NCBI GenBank assembly: GCA_900540145.1
Contig: UQEW01000045.1
Span: forward strand, 1 to 19,109
Direction: 5' to 3'
Origin: an uncultured Eubacteriales bacterium
Lineage (GTDB): Bacteria; Bacillota; Clostridia; Peptostreptococcales; Anaerovoracaceae
DNA length: 19,109 nt
The first letter of the stretch is position 1. Every line of letters begins with the position of its first letter. Of this stretch, positions 1 to 7,959 are shown one piece after another. Under the pieces are notes generated by a model that saw only the letters and a program-made list of their open reading frames with translations, ran no database searches and was not told where the DNA came from. The position numbers and the translations under genes are program-made.

Positions 1-84
1 AATGTTCTCTGCTTCTTTTTTTATTCAGTTGTAACATATCTATTGTAAACCTACATATTTGACATTTTAAACACAGTTTTGCCC

Positions 85-113
85 TTTTGAAAACATAATA
101 AATATGATATAAT
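85..113 (+). promoter_or_regulatory. Probable sigma-A promoter of the ABC transporter genes
   Basis: A perfect TATAAT box lies at 108-113. TTTTGA at 85-90 can serve as a -35 with a 17-nt spacer. A second reading pairs TTGCCC (79-84) with TATGAT (103-108) at 18 nt. Either would start transcription about 25 nt before the ATPase start codon, leaving a short leader that carries GGAGGA at 135-140. The -10 is good and the -35 is weak. Positions 1-84 hold nothing else I can support. Confidence 0.6.
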
Positions 114-145
114 TTATACAAATGATTTTGTAACGGAGGAAATGG

Positions 146-850
146 ATGGAACCTTTTGTAAAATTCGAAAACGTTAAAAAGATATATAAAATGGGCGAAG
201 TTTCCATCGAAGCATTGAAGGATGCTACCTTTGAAATAGAAAAAGGCGAAATATGTGTTATCGTCGGTCCATCAGGGGCCGGTAAAACCACACTGCTAAA
301 CATCCTGGGAGGAATGGATACTTTAACTTCAGGCAAGGTTTGGCTTGACGGAAATGAAATATCAAAATACACCCAGAGGCAGTTGACATCATACAGGCGA
401 TTTGACATAGGTTTTGTTTTCCAATTCTATAATCTCGTTCAAAATCTTACAGCGCTGGAAAATGTTTCACTGGCTACACAGATATGCAAAAATCCTATGG
501 ATTCTGCTGAAGCTTTGGAAAAAGTAGGCCTTTCCCACAGAATGAACAATTTTCCTTCTCAACTCTCCGGCGGCGAGCAGCAACGCGTAGCTATAGCCAG
601 AGCTCTGGCTAAAAATCCTAAGCTTCTCCTCTGCGATGAGCCTACAGGAGCACTGGATTACAATACCGGCAAAGCTATACTAAAATTGCTCCATGACACA
701 GCCCGCCAAAGTCAAATGACTGTAATAATTATAACTCACAATCTGGCCATAGCTCCTATGGCAGACAGAATAATACATGTCAAAAACGGAACTGTAGATT
801 CAGTAGAAATAAATCAACACCCTACCCCTATAGAGCAGATTGAATGGTAG
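146..850 (+). CDS. ABC transporter ATP-binding protein (MacB/LolD-type)
   Basis: This is the 234-residue nucleotide-binding subunit of an ABC system. It hydrolyses ATP on the cytoplasmic face of the membrane and drives the permease encoded next. All core motifs are present and intact: Walker A GPSGAGKT at residues 41-48, Q-loop glutamine 93, signature LSGGE 140-144, Walker B LLLCDEP 160-166 with catalytic Glu165, D-loop ALD 169-171 and H-loop His198. The length is normal for the MacB/LolD group that pairs with FtsX-like permeases. The start is the ATG at 146, 5 nt after GGAGGA (135-140); another ATG at 142 is too close to that site. The gene stops 43 nt before the permease starts, so the two probably share a transcript. 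The substrate cannot be told from the sequence; peptide, lipid or lipoprotein handling is typical of the group. Confidence 0.95.
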   Translation: MEPFVKFENVKKIYKMGEVSIEALKDATFEIEKGEICVIVGPSGAGKTTLLNILGGMDTLTSGKVWLDGNEISKYTQRQLTSYRRFDIGFVFQFYNLVQNLTALENVSLATQICKNPMDSAEALEKVGLSHRMNNFPSQLSGGEQQRVAIARALAKNPKLLLCDEPTGALDYNTGKAILKLLHDTARQSQMTVIIITHNLAIAPMADRIIHVKNGTVDSVEINQHPTPIEQIEW

Positions 851-893
851 GTCATATTCAGCACATAGAATTGCGGCTTGCGAGGTGTAAAAG

Positions 894-3845
894 TTGAAAA
901 GTTCAATGGTGAAATCTACCTTAAGAGAAATAAAAGGCAGCTTTGGCCGATGGTTTGCCATATTGGCCATAGTAGCTCTTGGAGTGGGCTTTTTTTCGGG
1001 TTTAAAAGTATGCAAAGCCGCATTTACTGAAACAGGCAACCAATATCTCAGTCAGCACAAATTCTTTGATTTTCAACTTCTTTCTACTTTAGGTCTGGAA
1101 GCGGAGGACGTAGAAACCATAGCTGCTGTAGACGGCGTCAAATATGCCGAAGGTTCTTACTCTGCCGATGTTCTCATAAACGCCGGAGAAGACGCTTCCA
1201 GCGAAGACTCCGGAGATATCATAGGAAAATTCCACACTATATCGGAAAACATCAATACCCCTTCTCTGAAATACGGAGAGATGCCTCAAAAAGCCAATGA
1301 ATGCTTAGCGGACGCGCAATACTTTACCGAAGATGACATAGGTAAAGAAATTACCATATCTCCAGACAACAGCGATGATACATCAGATATGCTGGCATAT
1401 GATTCTTATATTATAACAGGCTTGGCAGATTATCCTCTTTATTTAAATTTTGAAAGAGGCACTTCTTCCATTGGAGACGGAACTGCTGATTGCTTCGTCT
1501 TAATACCTGAAGATGGATGGAATTCAGATATTTATACGGAAATATACGTAAAGCTTGAAGATACTGCATTCATATTCAGCGATGAATACGACGCCATAAT
1601 TTCCGATGCTCAAAAGCCTTTGGAAAACGCTCTGGAAAGCTGTGCGGAAAGAAGATACAATCAAATAATCGATGAAGCTCAAGCCGAGGTAGATAAAGCC
1701 GCTAAAGAAATCAGCGATGCAGAAGACGCTCTTAATGATGGCGAAACTCAGTTGGCAGCAGCTGAGGCACAACTGGAAAGCGGCAAACAGCAATTGGAAG
1801 AGGCTCAAGCGCAAATAGACCAGCTCCAAAACGTTTATGACTCCGGACTTGAAGAATATCAAAACAGCCAGTCTTCTCTTTATAATAATATCGAAGAGCA
1901 GTATAAAGCCGGAGCGATAACCGAAGAGCAGTACCAAGCTATGAAAAGCGCCATTGATCAGCAGCTCGCTGCTTCTTGGGAAGAACTTCAGGTATTAAAA
2001 ACTCAGTTAGACCAAGGGCAGGCTGAACTTGATAAAAACAGAGCTGAAATAGAACAGGGTGAAGAGGAAATTGCTGCCAATCGTACTGAACTGGAAAACA
2101 GCAGAGCCGAAATAGACGATGCCAAAGCACAGCTTAAAGACGCACAAAAAGAAGTCGACCAAATAGAACACCCGGAAATATATGTGCTCGATAGGGATAC
2201 TAATATCGGATACGCTTGTTTTGAAAACGATACCAGTATAGTAGAAGGTATAGCTAAAGTTTTCCCTGTATTTTTCTTCCTGGTAGCAGCCCTCGTATGT
2301 ATGACTACCATGAGCCGCATGATTGATGAGCAAAGGACCCAGATAGGCGTACTTAAGGCTCTCGGATACAGCAGAGGGCAGATATTATATAAATACATTT
2401 TCTATTCCGGCAGTTCCTCCCTTTTAGGCGGTGTTATAGGCTTCTTCTCCGGAACTTACTTATTCACATGGGTTATATGGGAAGCCTACAGTATAATGTA
2501 CGGTTTTTCTGACGTAATCTTTGTATTTGACTGGTTGACAGGGGGCTTAGCTCTTCTGGCTGCACTGATTTGTTCTGTCGGTACTACGTTGTATTCTTGT
2601 TATCATGAGCTTTCCCAAGTTCCCGCAGAATTGATAAGGCCGAAAGCTCCTGCAGCCGGCAAAAGGATATTTCTTGAACGCATTCCTTTCATATGGAATA
2701 AGCTTAAATTCCTGCATAAAGTTTCTGCCAGAAATATATTCCGCTACAAGAAGCGGTTCTTTATGATGATATTAGGTATTTGCGGATGCACAGCCCTTTT
2801 GGTTACGGGGCTGGGTATCAGAGATTCCATAAAGAATGTTGTAGACATCCAATACGGCGAAATATACCATGTGGATTACTCGGTCACCTTCAACAAATCA
2901 ATGACATCTGAAAATGAGCAGGAATTTCTTGATGACTGCAGTGATTACATAGATAAAGCCTTGTTTTTATACACCGGAACTGTAGAAGCCCGTTCAGACT
3001 CCAGTGTCAAATCTGTCAATTTGGTAGCATGCTCAGAAGATGACCCTATATCTGATTTTATTGACCTGCATAACGATGACGGTTCTCTCGATTACCCTAC
3101 AGCCGGAGAAGGCATAATTAATTCGGGTCTTGCCGAAGATTTGGGAGTTGAAGTTGGCGATACTCTGACGGTATACGATAGCGAGCAAAAGGAAATAACG
3201 GTCACCATTTCAGGTATTTGTGACAACTATGTATATAATTATCTATATATAAATGACGATACTTATATCGAATATTATGATGAATTAAATATAAATTCTG
3301 CCTTTGTTATAGGTGAAAAAGATGATGAAGGTCAGCTTACAAATGATATGGCAACACGTGAAGCGCTGATGAACGCTGCTCACGTTTCTGCTGTTTCTGT
3401 AACATCCGACTTTGAAACGCGAGTTGACAACATGATGATAAGCCTAAATTACGTAGTCGCTCTAGTAGTGTTGTCTGCAGGAGCACTGGCTTTCATAGTC
3501 CTTTACAACCTTACCAACATCAATATAACTGAAAGAATACGAGAAATTGCGACTATAAAAGTATTAGGTTTCTATCCTAATGAGACGTCTTCATACGTAT
3601 TTAGAGAAAATATCGTTCTTACAGCCATATCGGCGATCGTAGGTCTGCCTCTTGGCACTGCTCTGCATGCCTTTGTAATGAGTCAGGTAAAAATAGATCT
3701 CATGTCCTTTGATATTCACATCGAGCCTCTAAGCTACATCATAGGACTGATAGGAACTTTTGCTTTCGCCATGATAGTCAACTTCGTAATGTATTTCAAG
3801 ATTAATAAGATCAGCATGACCGAATCGCTCAAATCAATAGAATAG
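894..3845 (+). CDS. FtsX-family ABC transporter permease with an extracytoplasmic coiled coil
   Basis: This is a 983-residue integral membrane permease, the partner of the preceding ATPase. One membrane segment lies near residues 18-40, followed by an outside domain of about 400 residues. Segments near 449-475, 505-530 and 545-570 form the first FtsX-like module. A segment near 620-645 is followed by a second outside domain. Segments near 846-870, 905-930 and 946-970 form the second FtsX-like module. Residues about 260-424 are rich in Glu, Gln, Ala and Lys with heptad-like spacing and predict a long coiled coil outside the cell. The start codon is TTG at 894: GAGGTG (882-887) sits 6 nt before it, whereas the nearest ATG (906) would be 18 nt away. 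The family includes antimicrobial-peptide, lipid and surface-protein systems, and the substrate here is unknown. Confidence 0.93.
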   Translation: MKSSMVKSTLREIKGSFGRWFAILAIVALGVGFFSGLKVCKAAFTETGNQYLSQHKFFDFQLLSTLGLEAEDVETIAAVDGVKYAEGSYSADVLINAGEDASSEDSGDIIGKFHTISENINTPSLKYGEMPQKANECLADAQYFTEDDIGKEITISPDNSDDTSDMLAYDSYIITGLADYPLYLNFERGTSSIGDGTADCFVLIPEDGWNSDIYTEIYVKLEDTAFIFSDEYDAIISDAQKPLENALESCAERRYNQIIDEAQAEVDKAAKEISDAEDALNDGETQLAAAEAQLESGKQQLEEAQAQIDQLQNVYDSGLEEYQNSQSSLYNNIEEQYKAGAITEEQYQAMKSAIDQQLAASWEELQVLKTQLDQGQAELDKNRAEIEQGEEEIAANRTELENSRAEIDDAKAQLKDAQKEVDQIEHPEIYVLDRDTNIGYACFENDTSIVEGIAKVFPVFFFLVAALVCMTTMSRMIDEQRTQIGVLKALGYSRGQILYKYIFYSGSSSLLGGVIGFFSGTYLFTWVIWEAYSIMYGFSDVIFVFDWLTGGLALLAALICSVGTTLYSCYHELSQVPAELIRPKAPAAGKRIFLERIPFIWNKLKFLHKVSARNIFRYKKRFFMMILGICGCTALLVTGLGIRDSIKNVVDIQYGEIYHVDYSVTFNKSMTSENEQEFLDDCSDYIDKALFLYTGTVEARSDSSVKSVNLVACSEDDPISDFIDLHNDDGSLDYPTAGEGIINSGLAEDLGVEVGDTLTVYDSEQKEITVTISGICDNYVYNYLYINDDTYIEYYDELNINSAFVIGEKDDEGQLTNDMATREALMNAAHVSAVSVTSDFETRVDNMMISLNYVVALVVLSAGALAFIVLYNLTNINITERIREIATIKVLGFYPNETSSYVFRENIVLTAISAIVGLPLGTALHAFVMSQVKIDLMSFDIHIEPLSYIIGLIGTFAFAMIVNFVMYFKINKISMTESLKSIE

Positions 3846-4172
3846 GAGGCGGAAACGACGCTTCATCTGCCGGTTCAAATGAGCCTTCAGATGAAACAAG
3901 TCAGGAAGATAATAATGCAGAACCATCTTTAGATTTGACCGGAAGCTGGATACAGGCCGAAGGCGATGTAAAAAGCGATTCTGAAGCCGGCTCCAAAGCC
4001 CAGATAACTCTTACTTTGAACAGCGAAGCTTCTGCAGACCCTGAGCTTTTATACGGCATGGAAAAGTTGATGGCCTGATGATTTAGCAGTTGAAATTACG
4101 CAAAGCGAGCCCGAGTATTGGTCAGCAGCCGGTAAATGGCTTATTCTTCATAAATTAAACAAATCATATTAA
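3846..4172 (+). pseudogene. Decayed lipoprotein gene, start and signal peptide lost
   Basis: Directly after the permease stop, the frame starting at 3845 (GGA) reads as the early mature part of a secreted lipoprotein: GGGNDASS, then an acidic Ser/Glu/Asp linker, then DLTGSW, the usual opening of a lipocalin-like fold, running to a TGA at 4076-4078. A different frame (4071-4172) continues with a plausible C-terminus including EYWSAAGKW before TAA at 4170-4172. No start codon or signal peptide precedes the Gly-rich segment; the upstream bases in this frame are the permease gene itself. A lipoprotein normally has its lipobox Cys just before such a Gly/Ser/Asn stretch, so a deletion appears to have joined the permease end to the codons after the lipobox, with a later frame change. 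What it once bound is unknown. Confidence 0.65.
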
Positions 4173-4199
4173 AAAGGAGGATGACATCCTCCTTTTTTT
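4171..4199. terminator. Bidirectional intrinsic terminator
   Basis: The arms 4171-4182 and 4186-4197 form a perfect 12-bp stem (core AAGGAGGAT/ATCCTCCTT) around the 3-nt loop GAC, followed by a run of seven T at 4193-4199. The complementary strand ends in five T. It can therefore end both the ABC/lipoprotein transcript and the leftward thioesterase transcript, whose stop lies 40 nt away. The 40 nt between them hold nothing else. Confidence 0.9.
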
Positions 4200-4239
4200 G
4201 TTATTTAAATCCTGAATCGCAAGCAGTTTGAATTTTAAA

Positions 4240-4977
4240 CTATTTAACCGGCACTACGGTGACTTCTGCTTCTATGTTTAATTCTCCGTTAGACTTTATC
4301 GTCTTAAACAGATACTTGCCCTTTTCCGAAGAAGCCCTGAGAATAGTCAAAACCTCTCCCATAGGAGCTTCTTTAGAATAATGTATTCTCATGGAACTTA
4401 CACGATACTCCCCTGTCGTCAGTTCAGGAACATGGTCGCACAGCATATTGGCATAGTAAGTGTTGTTCATATGCTTGTTGGAATCCAGATAGCTGTATGT
4501 CACATGAAACCGGCCTGCTTCTTCAAGCTGGAGAGTCTTAGGTATTCTGAACTTCTCAGGTATAAGGTCTTTGTATGGTCCACGATAGTAATTGGAAAAA
4601 TCCACATCATCTACTTTCAGTATCTTTCTGGTAGCTGATTCTACCAGCACCCATTGGCTGGATATTTCCGCTATGATTTCTTCCCCTCTTTTCATTTGGT
4701 ACATTCTCAAAAACGTCGCTCTGCTGCTGTCGCACGGCCAAGAAGATACTTCCACTTTTTCTCCCACATAAGCCTCATCATATATCTTCATATCTATTCT
4801 GCTCAGCATCAAAGCCTTTCCTGCCTCAAGGATTTCTTCATAAGAAGGTTTCTGAGCCTCCATCTGCCTGCGCCCTGCTTCCTGAAGCACCTGAAGCGCA
4901 CCCGAAGGTTTAACTATCTGATTGCCGTCGCAGCAATATGTATCAAGTTCGATTTTGTAAGCGTATCTTTCTGCCAT
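4240..4977 (-). CDS. Acyl-ACP thioesterase (double hotdog, FatA/FatB-like)
   Basis: This 245-residue soluble protein hydrolyses acyl-ACP (or acyl-CoA) thioesters to release free fatty acids in the cytoplasm. It has the two-hotdog layout of the acyl-ACP thioesterase family: a first half to about residue 130 with the central helix around residues 23-40, and a second half opening near residue 157. The second half carries YLDSNKHMNN (162-172); its Asp165, Asn167, His169 and Asn171 match the D-x-N-x-H-x-N signature that holds catalytic Asn and His in plant and bacterial members. The length fits the family. The start at 4977 has AAGGGGG about 9 nt upstream. It lies 18 nt after the AlkD stop on the same strand, so the two are probably co-transcribed, although no functional link is evident. 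Chain-length preference cannot be read from the sequence. Confidence 0.88.
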   Translation of the reverse strand: MAERYAYKIELDTYCCDGNQIVKPSGALQVLQEAGRRQMEAQKPSYEEILEAGKALMLSRIDMKIYDEAYVGEKVEVSSWPCDSSRATFLRMYQMKRGEEIIAEISSQWVLVESATRKILKVDDVDFSNYYRGPYKDLIPEKFRIPKTLQLEEAGRFHVTYSYLDSNKHMNNTYYANMLCDHVPELTTGEYRVSSMRIHYSKEAPMGEVLTILRASSEKGKYLFKTIKSNGELNIEAEVTVVPVK

Positions 4978-4995
4978 CTTTCTTGTCCCCCTTAC

Positions 4996-5691
4996 TTAAC
5001 GATCTTTAATCTTTAGTGTTCTTAAATATTCTTTGCGCTCCGGTGAAATTCTGTAACTTTCAACAGCCTTTTGTATAGATTTGTTTTGTATCCACTTATC
5101 AAGAGTCTTTGCTTCGAAAAGGTTTATGGTCTCGTCATACTGTTTTATAAGCGCAAAGCTGTAATACCAGGCTATTGCCATGTTGATATAATACTCTTCA
5201 GATTTTATTTTTGCAAGTTTATTGAGATCTTCATGTTCAAATCCGTCATCCAGCATATACCCCAGCATGGTCACTATGGCAAATCTGACTCTGTAGGTTT
5301 CCTGGCTTTCCAGCCATGGCATTATTCTCTTTCTCACCGCTTCAACATCTTTTTTAAAGATTTTAGGCGGCAGCAAATCGCACGTGGCCCAGTTGTCTAC
5401 ATAAGGCAAAAATTTATCTATCATATCCAAGGCCTCCGAAACATCCTTTGCAAACAAACCGATAAAAGTGCCGTGCAGATTATTTTCTTCGTAATATCTG
5501 TGAGGCAGCTGTTCTAAGAAGTCTCTGGCCATTTTAGGGTCTTCTCGAACCAGTTCCTTAGCCAGCTTCCTTATCTGCGGAGTCCTGACTCCTATTACAT
5601 TATCCTTTTCTATTCCCGGCATAAGCTTACAGTGAAAATCTCTGTACTTTATGTCCTGCAATTCCATAAGTCTGTCTAATATGTAATCCAT
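4996..5691 (-). CDS. DNA alkylation repair protein, AlkD-like HEAT-repeat glycosylase
   Basis: This 231-residue protein belongs to the AlkC/AlkD superfamily of HEAT-like-repeat DNA glycosylases, which remove positively charged alkylated purines such as N3- and N7-methyl adducts. It is all helical, with a run of two-helix repeats. The residues known to form the active site in Bacillus cereus AlkD (Trp109, Asp113, Trp187) line up with Trp101 and Asp105 in NWATCD and with Trp175 in AWYYS, so the enzyme looks active. The start is the ATG at 5691, preceded by AGAGGAAGG at about 6 nt spacing; the reading frame stays open further upstream only because it overlaps rubrerythrin in another frame. It sits between rubrerythrin and the thioesterase on the same strand, and with ExoIII it gives this block two base-excision repair genes. 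Confidence 0.88.
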   Translation of the reverse strand: MDYILDRLMELQDIKYRDFHCKLMPGIEKDNVIGVRTPQIRKLAKELVREDPKMARDFLEQLPHRYYEENNLHGTFIGLFAKDVSEALDMIDKFLPYVDNWATCDLLPPKIFKKDVEAVRKRIMPWLESQETYRVRFAIVTMLGYMLDDGFEHEDLNKLAKIKSEEYYINMAIAWYYSFALIKQYDETINLFEAKTLDKWIQNKSIQKAVESYRISPERKEYLRTLKIKDR

Positions 5692-5721
5692 TATTACCTT
5701 CCTCTTGTACAAACTGTATTG

Positions 5722-5745
5722 CGGGACCGGTTCTCGCCGGTCCCG
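5722..5745 (-). other. GC-rich intergenic hairpin between rubrerythrin and the AlkD-like gene
   Basis: CGGGACCGG (5722-5730) and CCGGTCCCG (5737-5745) form a perfect 9-bp stem with a 6-nt loop, 13 nt after the rubrerythrin stop codon. No U-run follows on either strand, so it is not a textbook intrinsic terminator. It may protect the rubrerythrin mRNA 3' end or cause partial termination ahead of the AlkD-like gene, whose ATG lies 30 nt beyond. Confidence 0.6.
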
Positions 5746-5758
5746 TTCTGTAACGACT

Positions 5759-6292
5759 TTAATAATTTTCTTCTTTGACCTGGAAAAATGATTGAAGATG
5801 CTCACACACGGGGCATATCTGAGGGGCTTCTTTTCCGAAATGAAGATGTCCGCAGTTACGGCATTCCCACATGACTTCTCCGTCTTTGGTGAATACTTTT
5901 CCGTTTTTAACGTTCTCCAGCAATTTCTGATAACGTTCTTCATGGGATTTTTCCACAGCGCCCACCATTCTGAACTTAGCTGCCAGCTCAGCGAAGCCCT
6001 CTGCTTCCGCCTCTTTGGCAAACTGGTCATACATTATAGTCCACTCATAATTTTCGCCTGCTACACCTGCCAAAAGATTGGCCGGAGTATCTCCTATACC
6101 TCCAAGTATCTTAAACCATATCTCAGCATGTTCTTTTTCGTTATCGGCCGTCTTCTGAAAAAAAGCAGCTATCTGTTCATAGCCTTCGCGTTTGGCCACG
6201 CTTGCATAAAAAGTATATTTATTGCGAGCCTGTGACTCCCCGCTGAAGGCTGCCATCAAATTGGCTTCCGTCTTTGAACCTTTTAATTCCAT
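5759..6292 (-). CDS. rbr: Rubrerythrin
   Basis: This 177-residue cytoplasmic non-haem iron protein reduces hydrogen peroxide in anaerobes, receiving electrons through its rubredoxin-type site. The N-terminal ferritin-like four-helix domain (about 1-130) carries the diiron ligands: Glu19, the pair Glu52/His55 in NEKEHAE, acidic residues around 94-98, and Glu114/His117 in VEKSHEE. The C-terminal rubredoxin-like domain (about 140-177) has Cys144-x2-Cys147 and Cys160-x2-Cys163, which bind one iron. The length and domain order are those of classical short rubrerythrins. The ATG at 6292 follows GGGAGG at about 5 nt. The 100 nt separating it from proC suggest it has its own promoter, but I cannot point to a convincing one; an imperfect inverted repeat at 6325-6356 is a candidate operator. 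Confidence 0.95.
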   Translation of the reverse strand: MELKGSKTEANLMAAFSGESQARNKYTFYASVAKREGYEQIAAFFQKTADNEKEHAEIWFKILGGIGDTPANLLAGVAGENYEWTIMYDQFAKEAEAEGFAELAAKFRMVGAVEKSHEERYQKLLENVKNGKVFTKDGEVMWECRNCGHLHFGKEAPQICPVCEHLQSFFQVKEENY

Positions 6293-6392
6293 AATATCCT
6301 CCCAATGTAAATAATCTTTCTCTGGAATACTTTTCCCATTTTAAGAAAAACTATTCTCTAGGCGAGGAAAAATCAGGTAAATATCCTGCTGT

Positions 6393-7169
6393 CTAATTTA
6401 TGGAAGCATCCACTGCTTTAATAAGAGCCGACCTCAATCCCGCCTCTTCTAAGGCAGCCACACCTTTGATGGTAGTGCCTCCCGGCGAGCATACGCTGTC
6501 CTTCATCTGTCCCGGATGCTGGCCTGTTTCCAGCTGCAGTTTGGCGCTGCCCATCAGCATCCCGCAGACCAGCTGATACGCCTTTTCTCGAGGAACTCCG
6601 TTTTTTACGGCTCCATCAGCCAATCCTTCTATGATCATGGCCGCAAAGGCAGGTCCGCATCCTGTAACTGAAGACGCGGCAGCCATTATCTCAGCAGTCA
6701 TCTCCACCACCTGGCCGGTGCCGCTCAACAAGTCCATGACTATTTTGCGCTCTTCATCAGGTATGCTGTTGGCGCTTTCAACTATGGTCATACCGCTGCA
6801 TATAGCCGTAGGGGTGTTAGGCAGAATGTACTGAATTTTTACTTCTTCTCCCATCAGTGCCTTAAGCCTCTCAAATGTCCAGCCGGAGGCTACGGAAACT
6901 AAAATCTTCCCTTTCATGGAATTTCTCAACGGGGTGAAGACTTTTTCCATCTGATATGGTTTGCATGCCGCAATCACTAAATCCGCCGCATTTACAGCTT
7001 CTTCGGCAGCAGCGCAAGGTATGAACCCTATCTCTTTGCCGTTTTTTTCAAGCTTTTGCTGGTTTGGAGCATAAGCAAATATCTCTTCCTTTTTAATTTT
7101 TCCGGACTTTAAAAACCCTTTCACCAGGGCCTGAGCCATGTTTCCCATACCTATAAAACTAATGTTCAT
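6393..7169 (-). CDS. proC: Pyrroline-5-carboxylate reductase
   Basis: This enzyme reduces 1-pyrroline-5-carboxylate to L-proline with NAD(P)H, the last step of proline synthesis from glutamate or ornithine. In 258 residues it shows an N-terminal Rossmann nucleotide-binding motif GMGNMA (7-12), the PNTPT segment (117-121), and the C-terminal dimerisation and active-site signature: TGCGPAF (169-175) followed by CSPGGTT (227-233). The start is the ATG at 7169, 6 nt after GGAGG (7176-7180); an in-frame ATG six codons further up would put the ribosome binding site inside the gene. It begins 37 nt after the ExoIII stop and is probably in that transcript. With the arginine deiminase genes nearby producing ornithine, it could feed an ornithine-to-proline route, but no ornithine aminotransferase or cyclodeaminase is in the window. 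Confidence 0.93.
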   Translation of the reverse strand: MNISFIGMGNMAQALVKGFLKSGKIKKEEIFAYAPNQQKLEKNGKEIGFIPCAAAEEAVNAADLVIAACKPYQMEKVFTPLRNSMKGKILVSVASGWTFERLKALMGEEVKIQYILPNTPTAICSGMTIVESANSIPDEERKIVMDLLSGTGQVVEMTAEIMAAASSVTGCGPAFAAMIIEGLADGAVKNGVPREKAYQLVCGMLMGSAKLQLETGQHPGQMKDSVCSPGGTTIKGVAALEEAGLRSALIKAVDASIN

Positions 7170-7206
7170 ATACTTCCTCCTTTGCATCGAGACTTTTCAT
7201 TGATTC

Positions 7207-7959
7207 TTAATCTATGTCAAGTTCAACAGGACAATGGTCTGAGCCGTATACTTCATCGTGTATCTTTGCATCTTTAAGTCTGTCTTTAAGTTTCTCTGAC
7301 GCTATAAAATAGTCTATACGCCATCCGGCATTTCTCAGCCTTGCTTTAAATCTGTATGACCACCATGAATATATGTCTTCCACATCAGGATAAAAATATC
7401 TGAATGTGTCGATAAAGCCTGCTGAAAGAACTGCCTCTATCTTTCCCCTTTCCTCGTCGGTGAAACCTGCGTTTCTCCTGTTGGGCCTAGGATTCTTCAA
7501 ATCAATGTCAAGTCTGGCTACATTCAAATCTCCTGTATAAATTACAGGTTTTTCTTCGTCCAGCTTTTTAATGTAGCTGAGAAAATCATCTTCCCATTTC
7601 ATCCTGTAATCAAGCCTCTTCAGTTCCTCCTGAGAATTGGGAACGTAGACGTTAACCAGATAAAAGTCCTCATATTCTAACGTTATGACCCTTCCTTCAT
7701 GGTCGTGTTCTTCAATGCCGATTCCATAAGATACGCTCAAAGCTTTTTCCTTCGAAAAAACAGCGGTGCCCGAATATCCCTTTTTCTCCGCATAATTCCA
7801 ATACTGATGGTACCCCGGCAATTCTATTTCCAGCTGGCCTTCCTGCAATTTAGTTTCCTGAATGCAGAAAATATCAGCATCTGCTTCATTGAAAAAATCC
7901 ATAAATCCTTTGCCCATGACGGCTCGCATTCCGTTTACATTCCAAGAAATAAGTTTCAT
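7207..7959 (-). CDS. xth: Exodeoxyribonuclease III (AP endonuclease)
   Basis: This 250-residue, Mg-dependent enzyme cuts DNA 5' of abasic sites and trims damaged 3' ends in base-excision repair. The EEP-fold motifs are complete: NVNGMRA (8-13), IQETKL with metal-binding Glu35, GDLNVA with Asp144 and Asn146, RRNAGFTDEE (161-170), the DNA-gripping WSYRFKAR segment (200-207), and SDHCPV with Asp241 and His242. The length matches Bacillus subtilis ExoA more closely than the 268-residue E. coli enzyme. The start ATG at 7959 overlaps the TGA of the upstream HxlR-family gene by 4 nt (ATGA), with GGAGG 10 nt upstream inside that gene, so translation is probably coupled. Confidence 0.95.
   Translation of the reverse strand: MKLISWNVNGMRAVMGKGFMDFFNEADADIFCIQETKLQEGQLEIELPGYHQYWNYAEKKGYSGTAVFSKEKALSVSYGIGIEEHDHEGRVITLEYEDFYLVNVYVPNSQEELKRLDYRMKWEDDFLSYIKKLDEEKPVIYTGDLNVARLDIDLKNPRPNRRNAGFTDEERGKIEAVLSAGFIDTFRYFYPDVEDIYSWWSYRFKARLRNAGWRIDYFIASEKLKDRLKDAKIHDEVYGSDHCPVELDID

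Noticed and set aside
59..64. Perfect TTGACA box
   Set aside because: No -10 lies 16-18 nt downstream; the bases there read CCCTTT, so it is not the -35 of the TATAAT at 108-113.
5692..6030. Open frame extending the AlkD-like gene about 110 codons upstream
   Set aside because: It runs through the rubrerythrin gene in another frame, shows no AlkD-family sequence, and a good ribosome binding site marks the ATG at 5691.
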